64,000 nt of DNA from an uncultured Clostridia bacterium (GCA_934162535.1 CAKPJC010000006.1:25666-89665); one strand, 5' to 3'. Shown: positions 35,631 through 45,041, counted from the stretch's first letter. Notes: generated by a model not told the origin, from the sequence alone. Made by a program: numbers and translations.

Positions 35631-36290
35631 TTATAGTAGTTTTGTTCCATTTATTACTATTTCAAACCATATGTTTAAAAATTTAGCAGCATATTTGCTC
35701 ATCATTGTTCTGTCCATGAATATCTGAAAATAGTCAAGTACTGGACATATTTCTGTGTCTATTTTTAAGTTTAGTATTATTTTTCTTTCTTTTTCTTCTA
35801 TTTGTAAATTTGCATCTGTTACAGCATAATTTACTCTATCATGTATATCAAATGTTGACATATTTGTGTTTATTACTCTGTCTCTATGAACATCTGATTT
35901 ATCTGCTAATATTAGTGCAGCTGATATTTCACTTACTGCTGTTCCTGTGTTTTCGTCATGGTTGCCTATTGCCATTACAATTTCTGTTCTGTCTTTTGCA
36001 TCCATTCCCATTTCTTTTAGAATGTTGTATGCTAGTATTGCACCACTATGTGCGTGGTCTACTCTGTTTATACAATTGCCTATGTCATGTAAGTATCCTG
36101 CGATTTTTCCGAGCTCTACTGTTTTTTCATCATATCCTAATTTTTCTAATATTTCTCCTGTTCTTTTTGATACTATTCCAATATGTCTATATGAGTGCTC
36201 AGTATATCCCAGTGCTTCTAATTGCTTTTGTGATGCTTCGACAAATGCATGTACTTCTGGATTTTTTATGACTTCTTCTAAGGTAATCAT
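35631..36290 (-). CDS. HD-domain phosphohydrolase
   Basis: 219 residues. Metal ligands appear as HSYRH (about 33), GYLHDIGN (HD pair about 69) and GNHDENTG, followed by ADKSDVHRDRV, the usual HD pattern. Substrate unknown; many HD proteins hydrolyse nucleotides. In Clostridia this type sits beside secD/secF, as here (12 bp upstream of secD). No signal peptide is visible. Confidence 0.85.
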   Translation of the reverse strand: MITLEEVIKNPEVHAFVEASQKQLEALGYTEHSYRHIGIVSKRTGEILEKLGYDEKTVELGKIAGYLHDIGNCINRVDHAHSGAILAYNILKEMGMDAKDRTEIVMAIGNHDENTGTAVSEISAALILADKSDVHRDRVINTNMSTFDIHDRVNYAVTDANLQIEEKERKIILNLKIDTEICPVLDYFQIFMDRTMMSKYAAKFLNIWFEIVINGTKLL

Positions 36291-36375
36291 TTTTCGCCTC
36301 CTTTTGTCTGTATAGATTTTACCCTAATTTTCTAAAAATATCAACTACTTTTTCATTTTTTTCCATTCTATTTTG

Positions 36376-36747
36376 CTATTTTTTGTTTATTCCTATTATT
36401 CCTCCTAGCATCCCACATATTATTCCTGATATTATTATTATTACTGATTGTACTGTTAATATAAAATTATGGTTTATTATACTTGATATTATATATATTA
36501 GTGTTAAATATACTCCTCCTATTATTGCTCCATTTAATAGTCCATTTTTCTTCATTTTTGTATTCCCTATTGAACTTCCTATTAATATACTTATTGCTGT
36601 TATTACTATTATAAATGGATTTATTAATTTTTCACTGATATTTGTGTATGTTAGTAATATTGAGAAAATAAATAATAATATTAGTGTGGCTATTATTGAT
36701 ATTATTACTCCTTTTATTATGTATTTTATGTTTTTGGTTTCTTCCAT
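36376..36747 (-). CDS. YrzE / TIGR04086-family membrane protein
   Basis: 123 residues from the internal ATG (MEETKNIKYI), which has GGGGG 10 bp upstream; the ATG three codons earlier overlaps that site. Four membrane helices with GSSIGNTKMKKNGLLNGAIIG between the second and third. The family is found next to yajC/secDF in Bacilli and Clostridia, consistent with this neighbourhood. Function unknown. Confidence 0.7.
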   Translation of the reverse strand: MEETKNIKYIIKGVIISIIATLILLFIFSILLTYTNISEKLINPFIIVITAISILIGSSIGNTKMKKNGLLNGAIIGGVYLTLIYIISSIINHNFILTVQSVIIIISGIICGMLGGIIGINKK

Positions 36748-36822
36748 TTTGTACATTCCCCCTTTATTATATTTTATTATACAAAAAAGATAATAGAACT
36801 TTTTTGCTCTATTATCTTACTT

Positions 36823-37143
36823 TTAAATCATATTTAGTCCACCTTCTAAGCCATATACATTTGTGTATCCTTTTTTTGTCATCTTCATATATACTATTTG
36901 ACTCCTACTCCCACTTTGACAATATAATACTATTAGCTGATTTTTGTTTGGTATTTCTCTTTCTATTGTTTTGTCTATTTCGTGTTCTGGTATGTTTATT
37001 GCATTTTTTAGGTGTCCTTCATTATATTCTTGTTTGCTTCTTACATCTATTAAGATTGCTCCTTGTTTTATTTTGTTTTTTAATTCTTCTATTGATATTT
37101 GCCATTGTTTTGTGTTTCTATAATTTCTTCTTCTACAAAACAT
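36823..37143 (-). CDS. Rhodanese-like sulfurtransferase domain protein
   Basis: 106 residues, a single rhodanese domain: ILIDVRSKQEYNEGHLKNAI and the active-site loop VLYCQSGSRSQ with catalytic Cys. It transfers sulfane sulfur between acceptors in the cytoplasm. GGGGGAG lies just before the ATG. Length is typical of stand-alone rhodaneses. Confidence 0.9.
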   Translation of the reverse strand: MFCRRRNYRNTKQWQISIEELKNKIKQGAILIDVRSKQEYNEGHLKNAINIPEHEIDKTIEREIPNKNQLIVLYCQSGSRSQIVYMKMTKKGYTNVYGLEGGLNMI

Positions 37144-37209
37144 GTTTCTCCCCCTTGGTTTATTGTATTCATTTATATTGAAAAGAGTACTTGTATTAGA
37201 ACAAATAAG

Positions 37210-37272
37210 AAAAATCGATAGCTTAATACAAGACTACTAATAAAGTAACCTCGATTAATACTATCGATTTTT
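37210..37272 (-). terminator. Terminator after the ferredoxin gene
   Basis: A 12-bp perfect stem (AAAAATCGATAG with CTATCGATTTTT) closes a 39-nt loop that has further TTAAT pairing; the minus strand then runs into TTTTTCTTATTT. The large loop is unusual. Confidence 0.55.
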
Positions 37273-37314
37273 GATTATAAATAATTTACAACATAAGGTC
37301 TCTTGTTCTATTAA

Positions 37315-37488
37315 TTAATCTTCAAAAGGTGCCTCTACAGGACAAATACCTGCACATGTACCACAACCTATACAAGCTGATTGGTCAATTTCAAAACAAC
37401 TTTCTCCTTGTGAAATACATTCTACAGGACAATTTGCTGCACATGCCCCACAACTTATACATTTTTCACAATCTATTTTGTATGCCAT
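37315..37488 (-). CDS. 2[4Fe-4S] ferredoxin
   Basis: 57 residues with two CxxCxxCxxxCP motifs: CEKCISCGACAANCP and SACIGCGTCAGICP, typical of clostridial low-potential ferredoxins that carry electrons for hydrogenases and oxidoreductases. The start is the ATG after GGTGGTGATAAT (MAYKIDC), not the earlier in-frame ATG, which lies within the ribosome site. A terminator follows. Confidence 0.95.
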   Translation of the reverse strand: MAYKIDCEKCISCGACAANCPVECISQGESCFEIDQSACIGCGTCAGICPVEAPFED

Positions 37489-37523
37489 ATTATCACCACC
37501 TCTCATATTTTACTACTGCATTT

Positions 37524-38423
37524 TTATTTTTGGTCTTCTTTTTCTAGCTTTTCTAATTCTTGTAATTCTTTTTGATATTCTTTCTCCTCTTGATCCGGCT
37601 TTTCTTTTGCAATATCTTTTAATATTTTTATGTCTTTTACATCATATTTTTTGTATGTTGTTATGTCTCCATCTCTGAATTTTACTTTTACTACTTCTTT
37701 TAGTGTTTCTACTCCGTCTACTTCGCCTTTTCCATCTGGTGTTTTTACTATTGCTCCTATATTTGGTAATCTTTCTAGTTTTTCTTCATATACATTTTGT
37801 TCATATTTCAAACAACACATCAATCTTCCACAATTTCCTGAGATTTTTGAAGGATTTAGTGATATATTTTGTTCTTTTGCCATTTTTATTGATACTGTTT
37901 CAAAATCACTTAAAAATGAACAACAACATAATTCTCTACCACATACTCCATTTCCACCAATTCTTTTTACTTCATCTCTTACCCCTATTTGTCTTAGTTC
38001 TATTCTTGTTTTGTATATTGATGCAAGGTCTTTTACTAAATCTCTGAAGTCTATTCTTCCATCTGCTGTAAAATAAAATAGTATTTTGCTGTTATCAAAT
38101 TTATATTCTACATCTGTTAATGTCATGTCAAGTTTATGTTCTTTTATTTTTTTTGAGCATATTTCAAATGCTTCTTTTTCTTTTATTTTACATTCTTCTG
38201 CATGCTTTATATCTTTTGGTGATGCAAGTCTTACTACTTTTTTTAATGGTGCATTTAATTTTTCTTCTTCTATCATTCTATTTGGTACTGCTACTTCTGC
38301 TATTTCTTCTCCTTGTGTTGTTTCTACTACTACTTGGTCTCCTTTTTTTACTTCTAACCATTTTGGGTCAAAGAAATATATTTTTCCTAATCTTTTAAAT
38401 CTTACCCCTATTATTCTTTTCAT
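37524..38423 (-). CDS. ricT: RicT / YaaT (PSP1 family) regulator
   Basis: 299 residues. PSP1 domain: GVRFKRLGKIYFFDP at the start and GNGVCGRELCCCSFLSDFET and GNCGRLMCCLKYE with the Cys residues that bind [4Fe-4S] clusters. In Bacillus RicT acts with RicA and RicF to affect RNase Y, mRNA processing and sporulation phosphorelay. It overlaps holB by 29 bp, so translation is coupled; the holB-ricT pair is the conserved order in Firmicutes. A charged coiled-coil tail ends the protein. Confidence 0.93.
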   Translation of the reverse strand: MKRIIGVRFKRLGKIYFFDPKWLEVKKGDQVVVETTQGEEIAEVAVPNRMIEEEKLNAPLKKVVRLASPKDIKHAEECKIKEKEAFEICSKKIKEHKLDMTLTDVEYKFDNSKILFYFTADGRIDFRDLVKDLASIYKTRIELRQIGVRDEVKRIGGNGVCGRELCCCSFLSDFETVSIKMAKEQNISLNPSKISGNCGRLMCCLKYEQNVYEEKLERLPNIGAIVKTPDGKGEVDGVETLKEVVKVKFRDGDITTYKKYDVKDIKILKDIAKEKPDQEEKEYQKELQELEKLEKEDQK

Positions 38424-39306
38424 TCATTTCCCCCCATATGTTAAATATCATGTTGTCTATACACATGTCATAATTACTGTTTGCATTTATTCTTTTTTTT
38501 GTGTCTTCTATTATTTCTACACATTTAACGTATCTTATGTCTTCTTTCCATAATTTTAATAATAATGAGTTTATATATTCTAATATGTTTTTTATTTCTT
38601 CTTTTGATTTGTATATTTCCTCTGCTTCTTGCTGTATTTGTATAAGGTCTTTTCCTTTTATGTTTTTTACCATTTGTTCTATATTACTGTATAGCTCTTG
38701 ATGCTCTTTATAGTTAATTGCTTGCCCTATGCTTCCTTGTGAAAGTTCTATTATGTTTTGGTTTATCTTTTCTTCATAATTGCTTTCTATATATTTTTTT
38801 ATTTCTTCTTCTGTTAAACCTTCAAAATGCATTCTAGTACATCTTGATTTTATTGTTCCTAATAGGTTGTTTTCATTTGCTGTTACTAGTATTATTGTTA
38901 CATATTTTGGTGGCTCTTCAAGTGTTTTTAGTAGACTGTTTTGTGCCTCTGTTGTCATTGTTTCTGCATCGTTTATTATGTATACTTTTTTTTCTGATAT
39001 TATTGGTTTCTCTGCTACTTTTCTTTGCATTTCTCTTATTTTTTCTATTTTTATTTTTCCTTGTTCTGGTTCTATTTCTATAAAGTCTGGATTGTTGTTT
39101 GTGTTAAATTCTATACATGATTTACATGTACAATTATTCTGTTTTGTTTTTGTACATAATATTGCTCTTGCAAATTGTTGTGCTATTAGCATTTTTCCAA
39201 TTCCTTCTATTCCCCAAAATATATAACTATGTGATATTTTTTGAGTTTCTATGGCTTTTTTTAATATTTCTTTATTTTTTTCGTTTCCTATTATGTTTTC
39301 AAACAC
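38395..39306 (-). CDS. holB: DNA polymerase III delta-prime subunit
   Basis: 303 residues, clamp-loader AAA+ domain. SHSYIFWGIEGIGKMLIAQQ gives a P-loop-like GIEGIGK; the zinc-type CTCKSC segment and AETMTTEAQNSLLKTLEEPP (DEAD-box equivalent and SRC-like arginine KSRCTRMHF) match delta-prime. It works with delta and gamma/tau to load the beta clamp. It follows lepB by 6 bp and overlaps ricT. Confidence 0.93.
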   Translation of the reverse strand: MFENIIGNEKNKEILKKAIETQKISHSYIFWGIEGIGKMLIAQQFARAILCTKTKQNNCTCKSCIEFNTNNNPDFIEIEPEQGKIKIEKIREMQRKVAEKPIISEKKVYIINDAETMTTEAQNSLLKTLEEPPKYVTIILVTANENNLLGTIKSRCTRMHFEGLTEEEIKKYIESNYEEKINQNIIELSQGSIGQAINYKEHQELYSNIEQMVKNIKGKDLIQIQQEAEEIYKSKEEIKNILEYINSLLLKLWKEDIRYVKCVEIIEDTKKRINANSNYDMCIDNMIFNIWGEMNEKNNRGKI

Positions 39307-39312
39307 TTTTTA

Positions 39313-39963
39313 TTATACTCCTCCAAATTTTGATAATGGCCAAAATCTAAATAATACTTTTCCTTCTATTTTTTCTAATGGTATACATCCGAATGACCTA
39401 CAGTCTGTACTTCCTGTTCTGTTGTCTCCTAGTGCAAATACACAGTTTTCTGGAACCGTGAAGTTTGTTACATAGTTTTCTACTCTGTTTCCTGCTGTCA
39501 TGTCTGTTACTACTCCGTCTTGTAAGTAATCTTCTTCTAGTTTTTCTCCATTTATATATACTGCTCCTTCTTTTATTTCTACATATTCTCCTGGTAGTCC
39601 TATTACTCTTTTTATGTAACTTTTTTTGTTGTTTTCAAGTACATAGTATACAAATCTGTTAAATGCTCCTTGTGGCTCTTTTTCGTATTTTGCTACCGGG
39701 TTTTTTAGGTCTAAGTCTTCTTTTTGTATTTTTATTGCTGATGGTGCCTCAAATGTTATTATGTCTCCTCTTTTTGGTAATTCTTTTGTTGTTCTTCCCC
39801 ATCTATTTAACCATAGTCTTTCATTTGGTTTTAGTGTTGGATCCATTGATGTCTGTTGTACTATTGTTGGTGTTCCTATATAGTATCTTACTAATAGTGC
39901 TAGTGCTACTGCTACTATTATACAGATTAGCCATTCTATTATTTCTCTTAAATTTGATTTCAT
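39313..39963 (-). CDS. lepB: Signal peptidase I
   Basis: 216 residues. One membrane helix (about 9-26), catalytic Ser in QTSMDPTL, catalytic Lys in YIKRVIGLPGE, and the C-terminal GDNRTGSTDCRSFG box. It cleaves signal peptides of exported proteins, presumably including the pilin-Hint proteins unless a prepilin peptidase handles those. Promoter at 40003-40031. Confidence 0.95.
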   Translation of the reverse strand: MKSNLREIIEWLICIIVAVALALLVRYYIGTPTIVQQTSMDPTLKPNERLWLNRWGRTTKELPKRGDIITFEAPSAIKIQKEDLDLKNPVAKYEKEPQGAFNRFVYYVLENNKKSYIKRVIGLPGEYVEIKEGAVYINGEKLEEDYLQDGVVTDMTAGNRVENYVTNFTVPENCVFALGDNRTGSTDCRSFGCIPLEKIEGKVLFRFWPLSKFGGV

Positions 39964-40002
39964 TTTTTACCATTCCTTTTCTCTTGAATCTCGATATTTC
40001 TT

Positions 40003-40031
40003 ATTATAAAACAAATATTGTTTTTTTTCAA
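40003..40031 (-). promoter_or_regulatory. Sigma-A promoter for lepB-holB-ricT
   Basis: Minus strand TTGAAA, 17 bp, TATAAT; the leader is about 35 bp. Confidence 0.65.
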
Positions 40032-40075
40032 TGTTTTTGCATTATTTTTATATATTCAAATGATTACATCTATAA

Positions 40076-40105
40076 AAACGGCACCCAAGTTTATGGGTGC
40101 CGTTT
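40076..40105 (-). terminator. Strong terminator after the GC-rich 99-residue gene
   Basis: A 12-bp perfect, GC-rich stem (AAACGGCACCCA with TGGGTGCCGTTT) and 6-nt loop, followed on the minus strand by TTTTTATAG. Confidence 0.85.
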
Positions 40106-40130
40106 CCAAATAAGGTTTACTCTGTATGGG

Positions 40131-40430
40131 TTACTTCTGAGAAGTGTACTCGTCCAGAGTAATGTAGCGGGTGTTCCTCATAGGATGCTCCCTGTCTTTC
40201 AACAGAGAAATGAGCTTGTCCTTCCGCTCCTTGCTAACCGACTTGGGAAGCAAGAAAATACGTGCCGGATTGTTGTCCGCAGGGATTGCTTCAACCCCAA
40301 AATTCTTATCGAGGACATCAAAGGTGTCCTTGATAAACTCGTCCTTGGTATCTACATCATCAATGACGTAGACCCCTCCGTACCGAGCGACTTCTCTCGC
40401 CCACTGGCTTGCTCTAGTGTTGGTATCCAT
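40131..40430 (-). CDS. GC-rich small protein of unknown function (99 aa)
   Basis: MDTNTRASQWAREVARYGGV is followed by YVIDDVDTKDEF, a soluble alpha/beta-looking sequence without signal peptide or Cys. The codons are balanced or GC-ending (GTC, AAG, GAC, ACC), unlike every neighbour. A perfect TTGACA-17-TATAAT promoter, a leader hairpin (TAGAGC...GCTCTA), a strong AAGGAGG site and a GC-rich terminator surround it: a self-contained, apparently highly expressed cassette between murG-operon and lepB. I do not recognise the family. Acquisition from a higher-GC source is the simplest reading. Confidence 0.7.
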   Translation of the reverse strand: MDTNTRASQWAREVARYGGVYVIDDVDTKDEFIKDTFDVLDKNFGVEAIPADNNPARIFLLPKSVSKERKDKLISLLKDREHPMRNTRYITLDEYTSQK

Positions 40431-40490
40431 ATGATATATCCTCCTTATTGGAATATAAAATTTTAGAGCTTTTTGGCTCTATACCTACTT

Positions 40491-40519
40491 ATTATAGCAT
40501 CTTTGTAAGTATTTGTCAA
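40491..40519 (-). promoter_or_regulatory. Perfect sigma-A promoter for the 99-residue gene
   Basis: Minus strand TTGACA, 17 bp, TATAAT: all twelve consensus bases. It starts 22 bp beyond the histidine kinase stop. Confidence 0.85.
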
Positions 40520-40540
40520 TTATTTTTTCTTTTTCTCCTT

Positions 40541-41725
40541 TTATTTTTCTAGTTTCTCTGATATTTTAGTTGGAATCTTTATAACAACTTCTGTACCTTT
40601 TCCTATTTCACTTTTTATATCAATGCTTCCTCCATTTCTGTCAAGTAAATCTTTTGCAATAGATAGTCCAAGTCCTGTTCCTCCCATTTCTCTGCTTCTC
40701 GCTTTGTCAACTCTATAAAATCTTTCAAATATTCTGTTCAAATCTTCTTCTGGAATGCCAATACCATTATCAAAAACCTTTATATATGCATCATTATATA
40801 CAAATCCAACATATATTTTTATTTCTCCACCATTTTTTGTGTACTTTATACTATTTGTTAATATATTTAATATTACTCTTTCTATATCATCTTTATCTGC
40901 ATATACTGGTGGTACATCTGCTGTAACAAAACATTTAACTTCATGATTTTTCTTTTTTATTTCAATTGCTAACTTATCTTGGCACTTCTTTACTAATTCT
41001 CCTAAATTAAAAGCTTCTGATTGTACAACACTTTTATTACTGTCATTTTTTGATAATGTTAGTAAATCTGTTACTAGTTTTGCCATTCTCCTTGCTTCTG
41101 ATGCAATTACACTTAGGAATTTACTTTGTGTTTCCTTGTCATATTCTTCTTCTAACAATGTATCTGCATATCCCATTATAGATGTTATAGGTGTTTTTAA
41201 TTCATGTGATACATCAGCAATAAATTCTTTTCTCATATTATCTAATTTAACATGTTCTGTTATATCTTGTATTACCGCAATTACACCAACTGTTCTGTCA
41301 TTTTCTTTTTTAAATGGTGCAAAATATGCATTAACAAATTTTTCTCCTATTTGGAATCTTTCTTCAGTGTTTGTCCAATTTTCAAGATATATTATTTTCT
41401 CAAGATTTATATCTGAATTTAATTCACCAAATACATCATTAAAATTGTTATGTTCTGGTAATACATTTAATAGTTTTTTTGCTGCCGGATTTATAAGTAC
41501 AATATCTCCATCTCTATCAAATGCTATAATTCCATCTGTCATGTGTAAAAATATACTGTTATTTATGTCTAAATCATCATTTGTGACACCTGAGCCTTTT
41601 ATAAGCCTCGTTTTAGGGAACATTATCTTTTGTTTTAGGTATTTTTTTATTAATATTTCACTAATTATTAAAACAATTATATCAATTAACATCACTGCTA
41701 TTGTGATTTTAACTTCTCCTAACAC
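40541..41725 (-). CDS. PAS-domain sensor histidine kinase (WalK/PhoR type)
   Basis: 394 residues. One N-terminal membrane helix (about 5-25), a PAS domain (DGIIAFDRDGDIVLINPAAK), the HisKA motif FIADVSHELKTPITSIMGYA with phosphorylated His (about 178), and HATPase boxes NILTNSIKYT, FDNGIGIP and GGTGLGLSI. It senses a signal, probably at the membrane, and phosphorylates a response regulator. The likely partner of the WalR/PhoP type is 15 kb away at 56766-57515. It ends the murE-mraY-ftsW-murG run, 5 bp after murG, suggesting a link between wall synthesis and signalling. Confidence 0.9.
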   Translation of the reverse strand: MLGEVKITIAVMLIDIIVLIISEILIKKYLKQKIMFPKTRLIKGSGVTNDDLDINNSIFLHMTDGIIAFDRDGDIVLINPAAKKLLNVLPEHNNFNDVFGELNSDINLEKIIYLENWTNTEERFQIGEKFVNAYFAPFKKENDRTVGVIAVIQDITEHVKLDNMRKEFIADVSHELKTPITSIMGYADTLLEEEYDKETQSKFLSVIASEARRMAKLVTDLLTLSKNDSNKSVVQSEAFNLGELVKKCQDKLAIEIKKKNHEVKCFVTADVPPVYADKDDIERVILNILTNSIKYTKNGGEIKIYVGFVYNDAYIKVFDNGIGIPEEDLNRIFERFYRVDKARSREMGGTGLGLSIAKDLLDRNGGSIDIKSEIGKGTEVVIKIPTKISEKLEK

Positions 41726-41730
41726 TATAT

Positions 41731-42849
41731 CTAACTCCTTATATTATTTTTGATTTCATTATAAATTCTTTCCTCTACATTTTCTACTGATTTTGTGTGT
41801 GCCAATTTACCCATTTCTTCTAATAATTCTGGATTATATATCATTCTTTCCATCTCTCTACGAAGTCTATCACCATTTATCCTCTCATTATCTACTATAC
41901 TTGCTGCACCAATGTCTTTTAATGCTTTTGCATTATAATATTGATGATTTTGACTCACACCTGGTAATGGTACTAATATTGAAGGTTTAGATAAATCTGC
42001 AATTTCTGTAACTGTCATTGCACCACTTCTTGATATTATTACATCTGCTATATTCATCATTTCTTCCATATTGTATATATATGGTACTATTTTTGCATTT
42101 TTTGTATTGTTTATATCTATATTCGTTTCTGCTAATTTATTTTTGACTATATCAAATTGTTTTTGACCTGTTGCCCATATCACTTGATAATCAAAACATA
42201 TTCCTTTATCAACTAAATCTATTAATGCCTCATTTATTTTTTGAGCTCCTTGGCTTCCTCCAAATACTAAGAATGTTGGTAGATTTCCATCTAGTCCAAG
42301 TTCTTCCAATTTCTTTGATTTTTCTTCCTTTGTATAATTTATTTTTTTGATTTTTACAGGTGTTCCTGTATATATAATTTTTTTTGCTTTTGGAATTCTT
42401 TCTTTTGCTTCTTCAAATCCCACTAATACTGCATTAACTCTTTTAGCCAGTGTTTTTACTGCTTTTCCAGGATATGCATTGCTTTCATGTAATACAACTG
42501 GCACTTTTTCTTTGTTAGCAGCCCATACAACAGGTCCACAGATATATCCACCTGCTCCTACTATTATGTCAGGTTTAAATTCTTTTATTATTTGTCTTGC
42601 TGTTTTTGTTGAATTTAGTGTTGCAAATATTTTTTTAATATTTTCTATTGTTGGCTTTTTACTTAGACCATATGCGTCTATTGTTTTTAATTTATATCCT
42701 GCTCTTGGTACTAAGTCATTTTCTAATCCTCTATTTGTTCCTATAAAGATTATTTCTGAATCATTTTCTTTTCTTTTTATCTCATTTGCTATCGCAATAC
42801 CTGGATTTATATGTCCCGCTGTTCCAGCAGCTGCTATTATTACTCTCAT
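41731..42849 (-). CDS. murG: UDP-GlcNAc:undecaprenyl-pyrophosphoryl-MurNAc-pentapeptide GlcNAc transferase MurG
   Basis: 372 residues from MRVIIAAAGTAGHINPGIAI, whose ATG has AAAGGAAG 8 bp upstream; the earlier in-frame ATG lacks a site. VLHESNAYPG, FGGSQGAQKINEAL and SRSGAMTVTEIA are MurG motifs. It makes lipid II from lipid I at the inner face of the membrane. Located between ftsW and the histidine kinase. Confidence 0.95.
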   Translation of the reverse strand: MRVIIAAAGTAGHINPGIAIANEIKRKENDSEIIFIGTNRGLENDLVPRAGYKLKTIDAYGLSKKPTIENIKKIFATLNSTKTARQIIKEFKPDIIVGAGGYICGPVVWAANKEKVPVVLHESNAYPGKAVKTLAKRVNAVLVGFEEAKERIPKAKKIIYTGTPVKIKKINYTKEEKSKKLEELGLDGNLPTFLVFGGSQGAQKINEALIDLVDKGICFDYQVIWATGQKQFDIVKNKLAETNIDINNTKNAKIVPYIYNMEEMMNIADVIISRSGAMTVTEIADLSKPSILVPLPGVSQNHQYYNAKALKDIGAASIVDNERINGDRLRREMERMIYNPELLEEMGKLAHTKSVENVEERIYNEIKNNIRS

Positions 42850-42869
42850 TTTGAGCTTCCTTTCTTTTT

Positions 42870-44027
42870 TTATTTTGTACATGCCCTAGATATACTCAGC
42901 AATACCCCCATTTCAAATAGCAGTAACATTAATGCTGTTCCACCATAACTGAAAAATGGTAGTTGCATTCCTGTTGCCGGCATTGATGATGTTACTACTG
43001 CTATATTTATTATTGCTTGAATCCCCACTAATGTGGTTATTCCTATTGCTACAAGGCTACCAAACATGTCTGGTGCCTTCATTGCAATTAATATGCCTCT
43101 CCATACTAATATTGCAAATAATGCTACAACTATTATGCAACCAACAAATCCTAGTTCTTCTGCTAATACAGAGAATATAAAGTCATTATGTGGTTCTGGT
43201 AAATATAAATATTTTTGCTTTCCATCTCCTAGTCCTGTTCCAAATAATCCACCTGAGCCTATTGCATATAGACTCTGAACTACTTGCCAACCATCTCCTG
43301 TTGCATCTTTCCATGGGTCTAAAAATGTTATACATCTATTTACTATGTATTGGAATTTACTTTGAAATTTATCACTTGCAAAATATAATATTGTTGCAAG
43401 TGTTCCACCTATCCCTGCTACTGATATTCCAGCTACTGCAAATTGCCAGAATTTACATCCTGCTAATATTATCATTACACAACATGTTATTGTAATTACC
43501 ATTGCAGTACTGATATGTGGTTCCATTGCCAATAACAATATTATTGGTATCAAAAACGCTAAATGTTTTCCAAGTCCTTTTCCGAATTTTCCTAATTCAT
43601 TTCTGTCATTTACTAATATACCTGCATAAAATATTATCATTAGTATTTTAACTATTTCAGATGGTTGAAATGTTATTATTTTTAGGTCTATCCATCTTTT
43701 AGCACCATGACTATCTGTTCCTACTATTAATACTACGATTAATAGTATTATTGATAACCAATATGCTAATTTGTAAAATCTTTGGTATATTCTATAATCT
43801 ACTTTTGAAAAAAAGTACATTCCTACTAATCCTATTACTGCAAATATTAATTGTCTGAAAAACAAATGATAACTGTTACTGTATGTCTGCAATGATTTGG
43901 GTGAACTTGCTGATAATACCATTACTAACCCTATTGCTAGTAATAATAGCACTGTTGTTACTAACATGAAATCTACTGGGTTATTCAAAAAGTCTGAAAA
44001 ACCTTTTGCTTTCCTTTTCTGTGCCAT
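42870..44027 (-). CDS. ftsW: FtsW/SpoVE/RodA-family lipid II polymerase
   Basis: 385 residues with about ten membrane helices. SEDS hallmarks: SASS near the start, HGAKRWIDL, FQPSEIVKI and the C-terminal FFSYGGTALM. SEDS proteins polymerise glycan strands with a class B PBP. Whether this copy serves division (FtsW) or the spore cortex (SpoVE) cannot be decided; its murE-mraY-murG context favours FtsW or SpoVE over RodA. Confidence 0.9.
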   Translation of the reverse strand: MAQKRKAKGFSDFLNNPVDFMLVTTVLLLLAIGLVMVLSASSPKSLQTYSNSYHLFFRQLIFAVIGLVGMYFFSKVDYRIYQRFYKLAYWLSIILLIVVLIVGTDSHGAKRWIDLKIITFQPSEIVKILMIIFYAGILVNDRNELGKFGKGLGKHLAFLIPIILLLAMEPHISTAMVITITCCVMIILAGCKFWQFAVAGISVAGIGGTLATILYFASDKFQSKFQYIVNRCITFLDPWKDATGDGWQVVQSLYAIGSGGLFGTGLGDGKQKYLYLPEPHNDFIFSVLAEELGFVGCIIVVALFAILVWRGILIAMKAPDMFGSLVAIGITTLVGIQAIINIAVVTSSMPATGMQLPFFSYGGTALMLLLFEMGVLLSISRACTK

Positions 44028-44054
44028 CTTTTATCATTCCTTTCTATTCACAGT

Positions 44055-45041
44055 TTATATTATTTGTAATCCTATTATGCATACTACTAATGTAATTATT
44101 CCAAATAGCATTACAACTTGATTTTCTCTCCATCCTGATAATTCTAAGTGATGATGTATTGGAGCCATTTTAAATACTCTTTTTCCTGTTTTTTTGAAAC
44201 ATGCTACTTGTATTATTACAGATATTGTTTCTATTACTGGTATAATAGCAATTACTAATAATATTAGTGGCATTTTTAAATATAGTGCAACTCCTGATAT
44301 TACACCACCTAAAAATAGTGAACCTGTATCTCCCATAAATGCTTTTGCTGGATATATGTTAAACATTAAGAATGCTAATACTGCACCTATTGTTATTGCA
44401 CCAAATATTACTATTTCTTTTACTCCTAATATTGTTGCAATTATTGTTAAACATGTAATTATTATTGCAGATACTGTTGATGACAATCCATCAATACCAT
44501 CTGTTAAGTTTACTGCATTTGTTGTTCCTAGTATTACTAATATTGCAAATGGTATATATGCATATATTGGTATGTTTACATATTCTTTTAATATAGGTAT
44601 ATATGTGTCTGTTCCTATATTAACTCCCTTTATAAGATATAATACATATATAACTGATATTAATAATAGTCCTAACATTTTTAGGCTTGGTTTTAATCCT
44701 TTTGTATCTTTTAATACTAGTTTTTTGAAGTCATCTATAAGCCCTATTGCTCCAAATCCCATTGTTAAAAATAGTATTGGTATTAAATTATGAGCTGTTT
44801 GTGGCTCTATTGATCTATAATACATATATGCTAGTATTGTAACAATTATTATTCCTAGCATTATTATTATTCCACCCATTGTTGGAGTTCCTTGTTTTTT
44901 TAGATGGCTTTCAGGTCCATCACTTCTTTCTATTTGTCCTATTTTCATTTTTCTTAGTATTGGTACTATAATTATTCCTAATACTACTGTAATTACAAAC
45001 GATGCTAATAATGTTTTTGTTTGAAAATCCAATTTTATCAC
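44055..45041 (-). CDS. mraY: Phospho-MurNAc-pentapeptide transferase MraY
   Basis: 328 residues, about ten membrane helices. GTPTMGGIIIMLG, LIDDFKKLVLKDTKGL, NLTDGIDGLSST and the C-terminal PIHHHLELSGWREN are MraY signatures. It links UDP-MurNAc-pentapeptide to undecaprenyl phosphate to make lipid I. 5 bp downstream of murE. Confidence 0.96.
   Translation of the reverse strand: MIKLDFQTKTLLASFVITVVLGIIIVPILRKMKIGQIERSDGPESHLKKQGTPTMGGIIIMLGIIIVTILAYMYYRSIEPQTAHNLIPILFLTMGFGAIGLIDDFKKLVLKDTKGLKPSLKMLGLLLISVIYVLYLIKGVNIGTDTYIPILKEYVNIPIYAYIPFAILVILGTTNAVNLTDGIDGLSSTVSAIIITCLTIIATILGVKEIVIFGAITIGAVLAFLMFNIYPAKAFMGDTGSLFLGGVISGVALYLKMPLILLVIAIIPVIETISVIIQVACFKKTGKRVFKMAPIHHHLELSGWRENQVVMLFGIITLVVCIIGLQII

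Noticed and set aside
37210..37272. Long-loop hairpin after the ferredoxin gene as a riboswitch
   Set aside because: It lies downstream of a stop codon with a T run; no conserved aptamer core was recognised.
40131..40430. GC-rich 99-residue gene as a DGR template or variable protein
   Set aside because: GC and AT codon endings are mixed (AAG, GAG, CTC, GAC), not limited to NNC; no framework of the lectin fold and no repeat matching 63616-63756.
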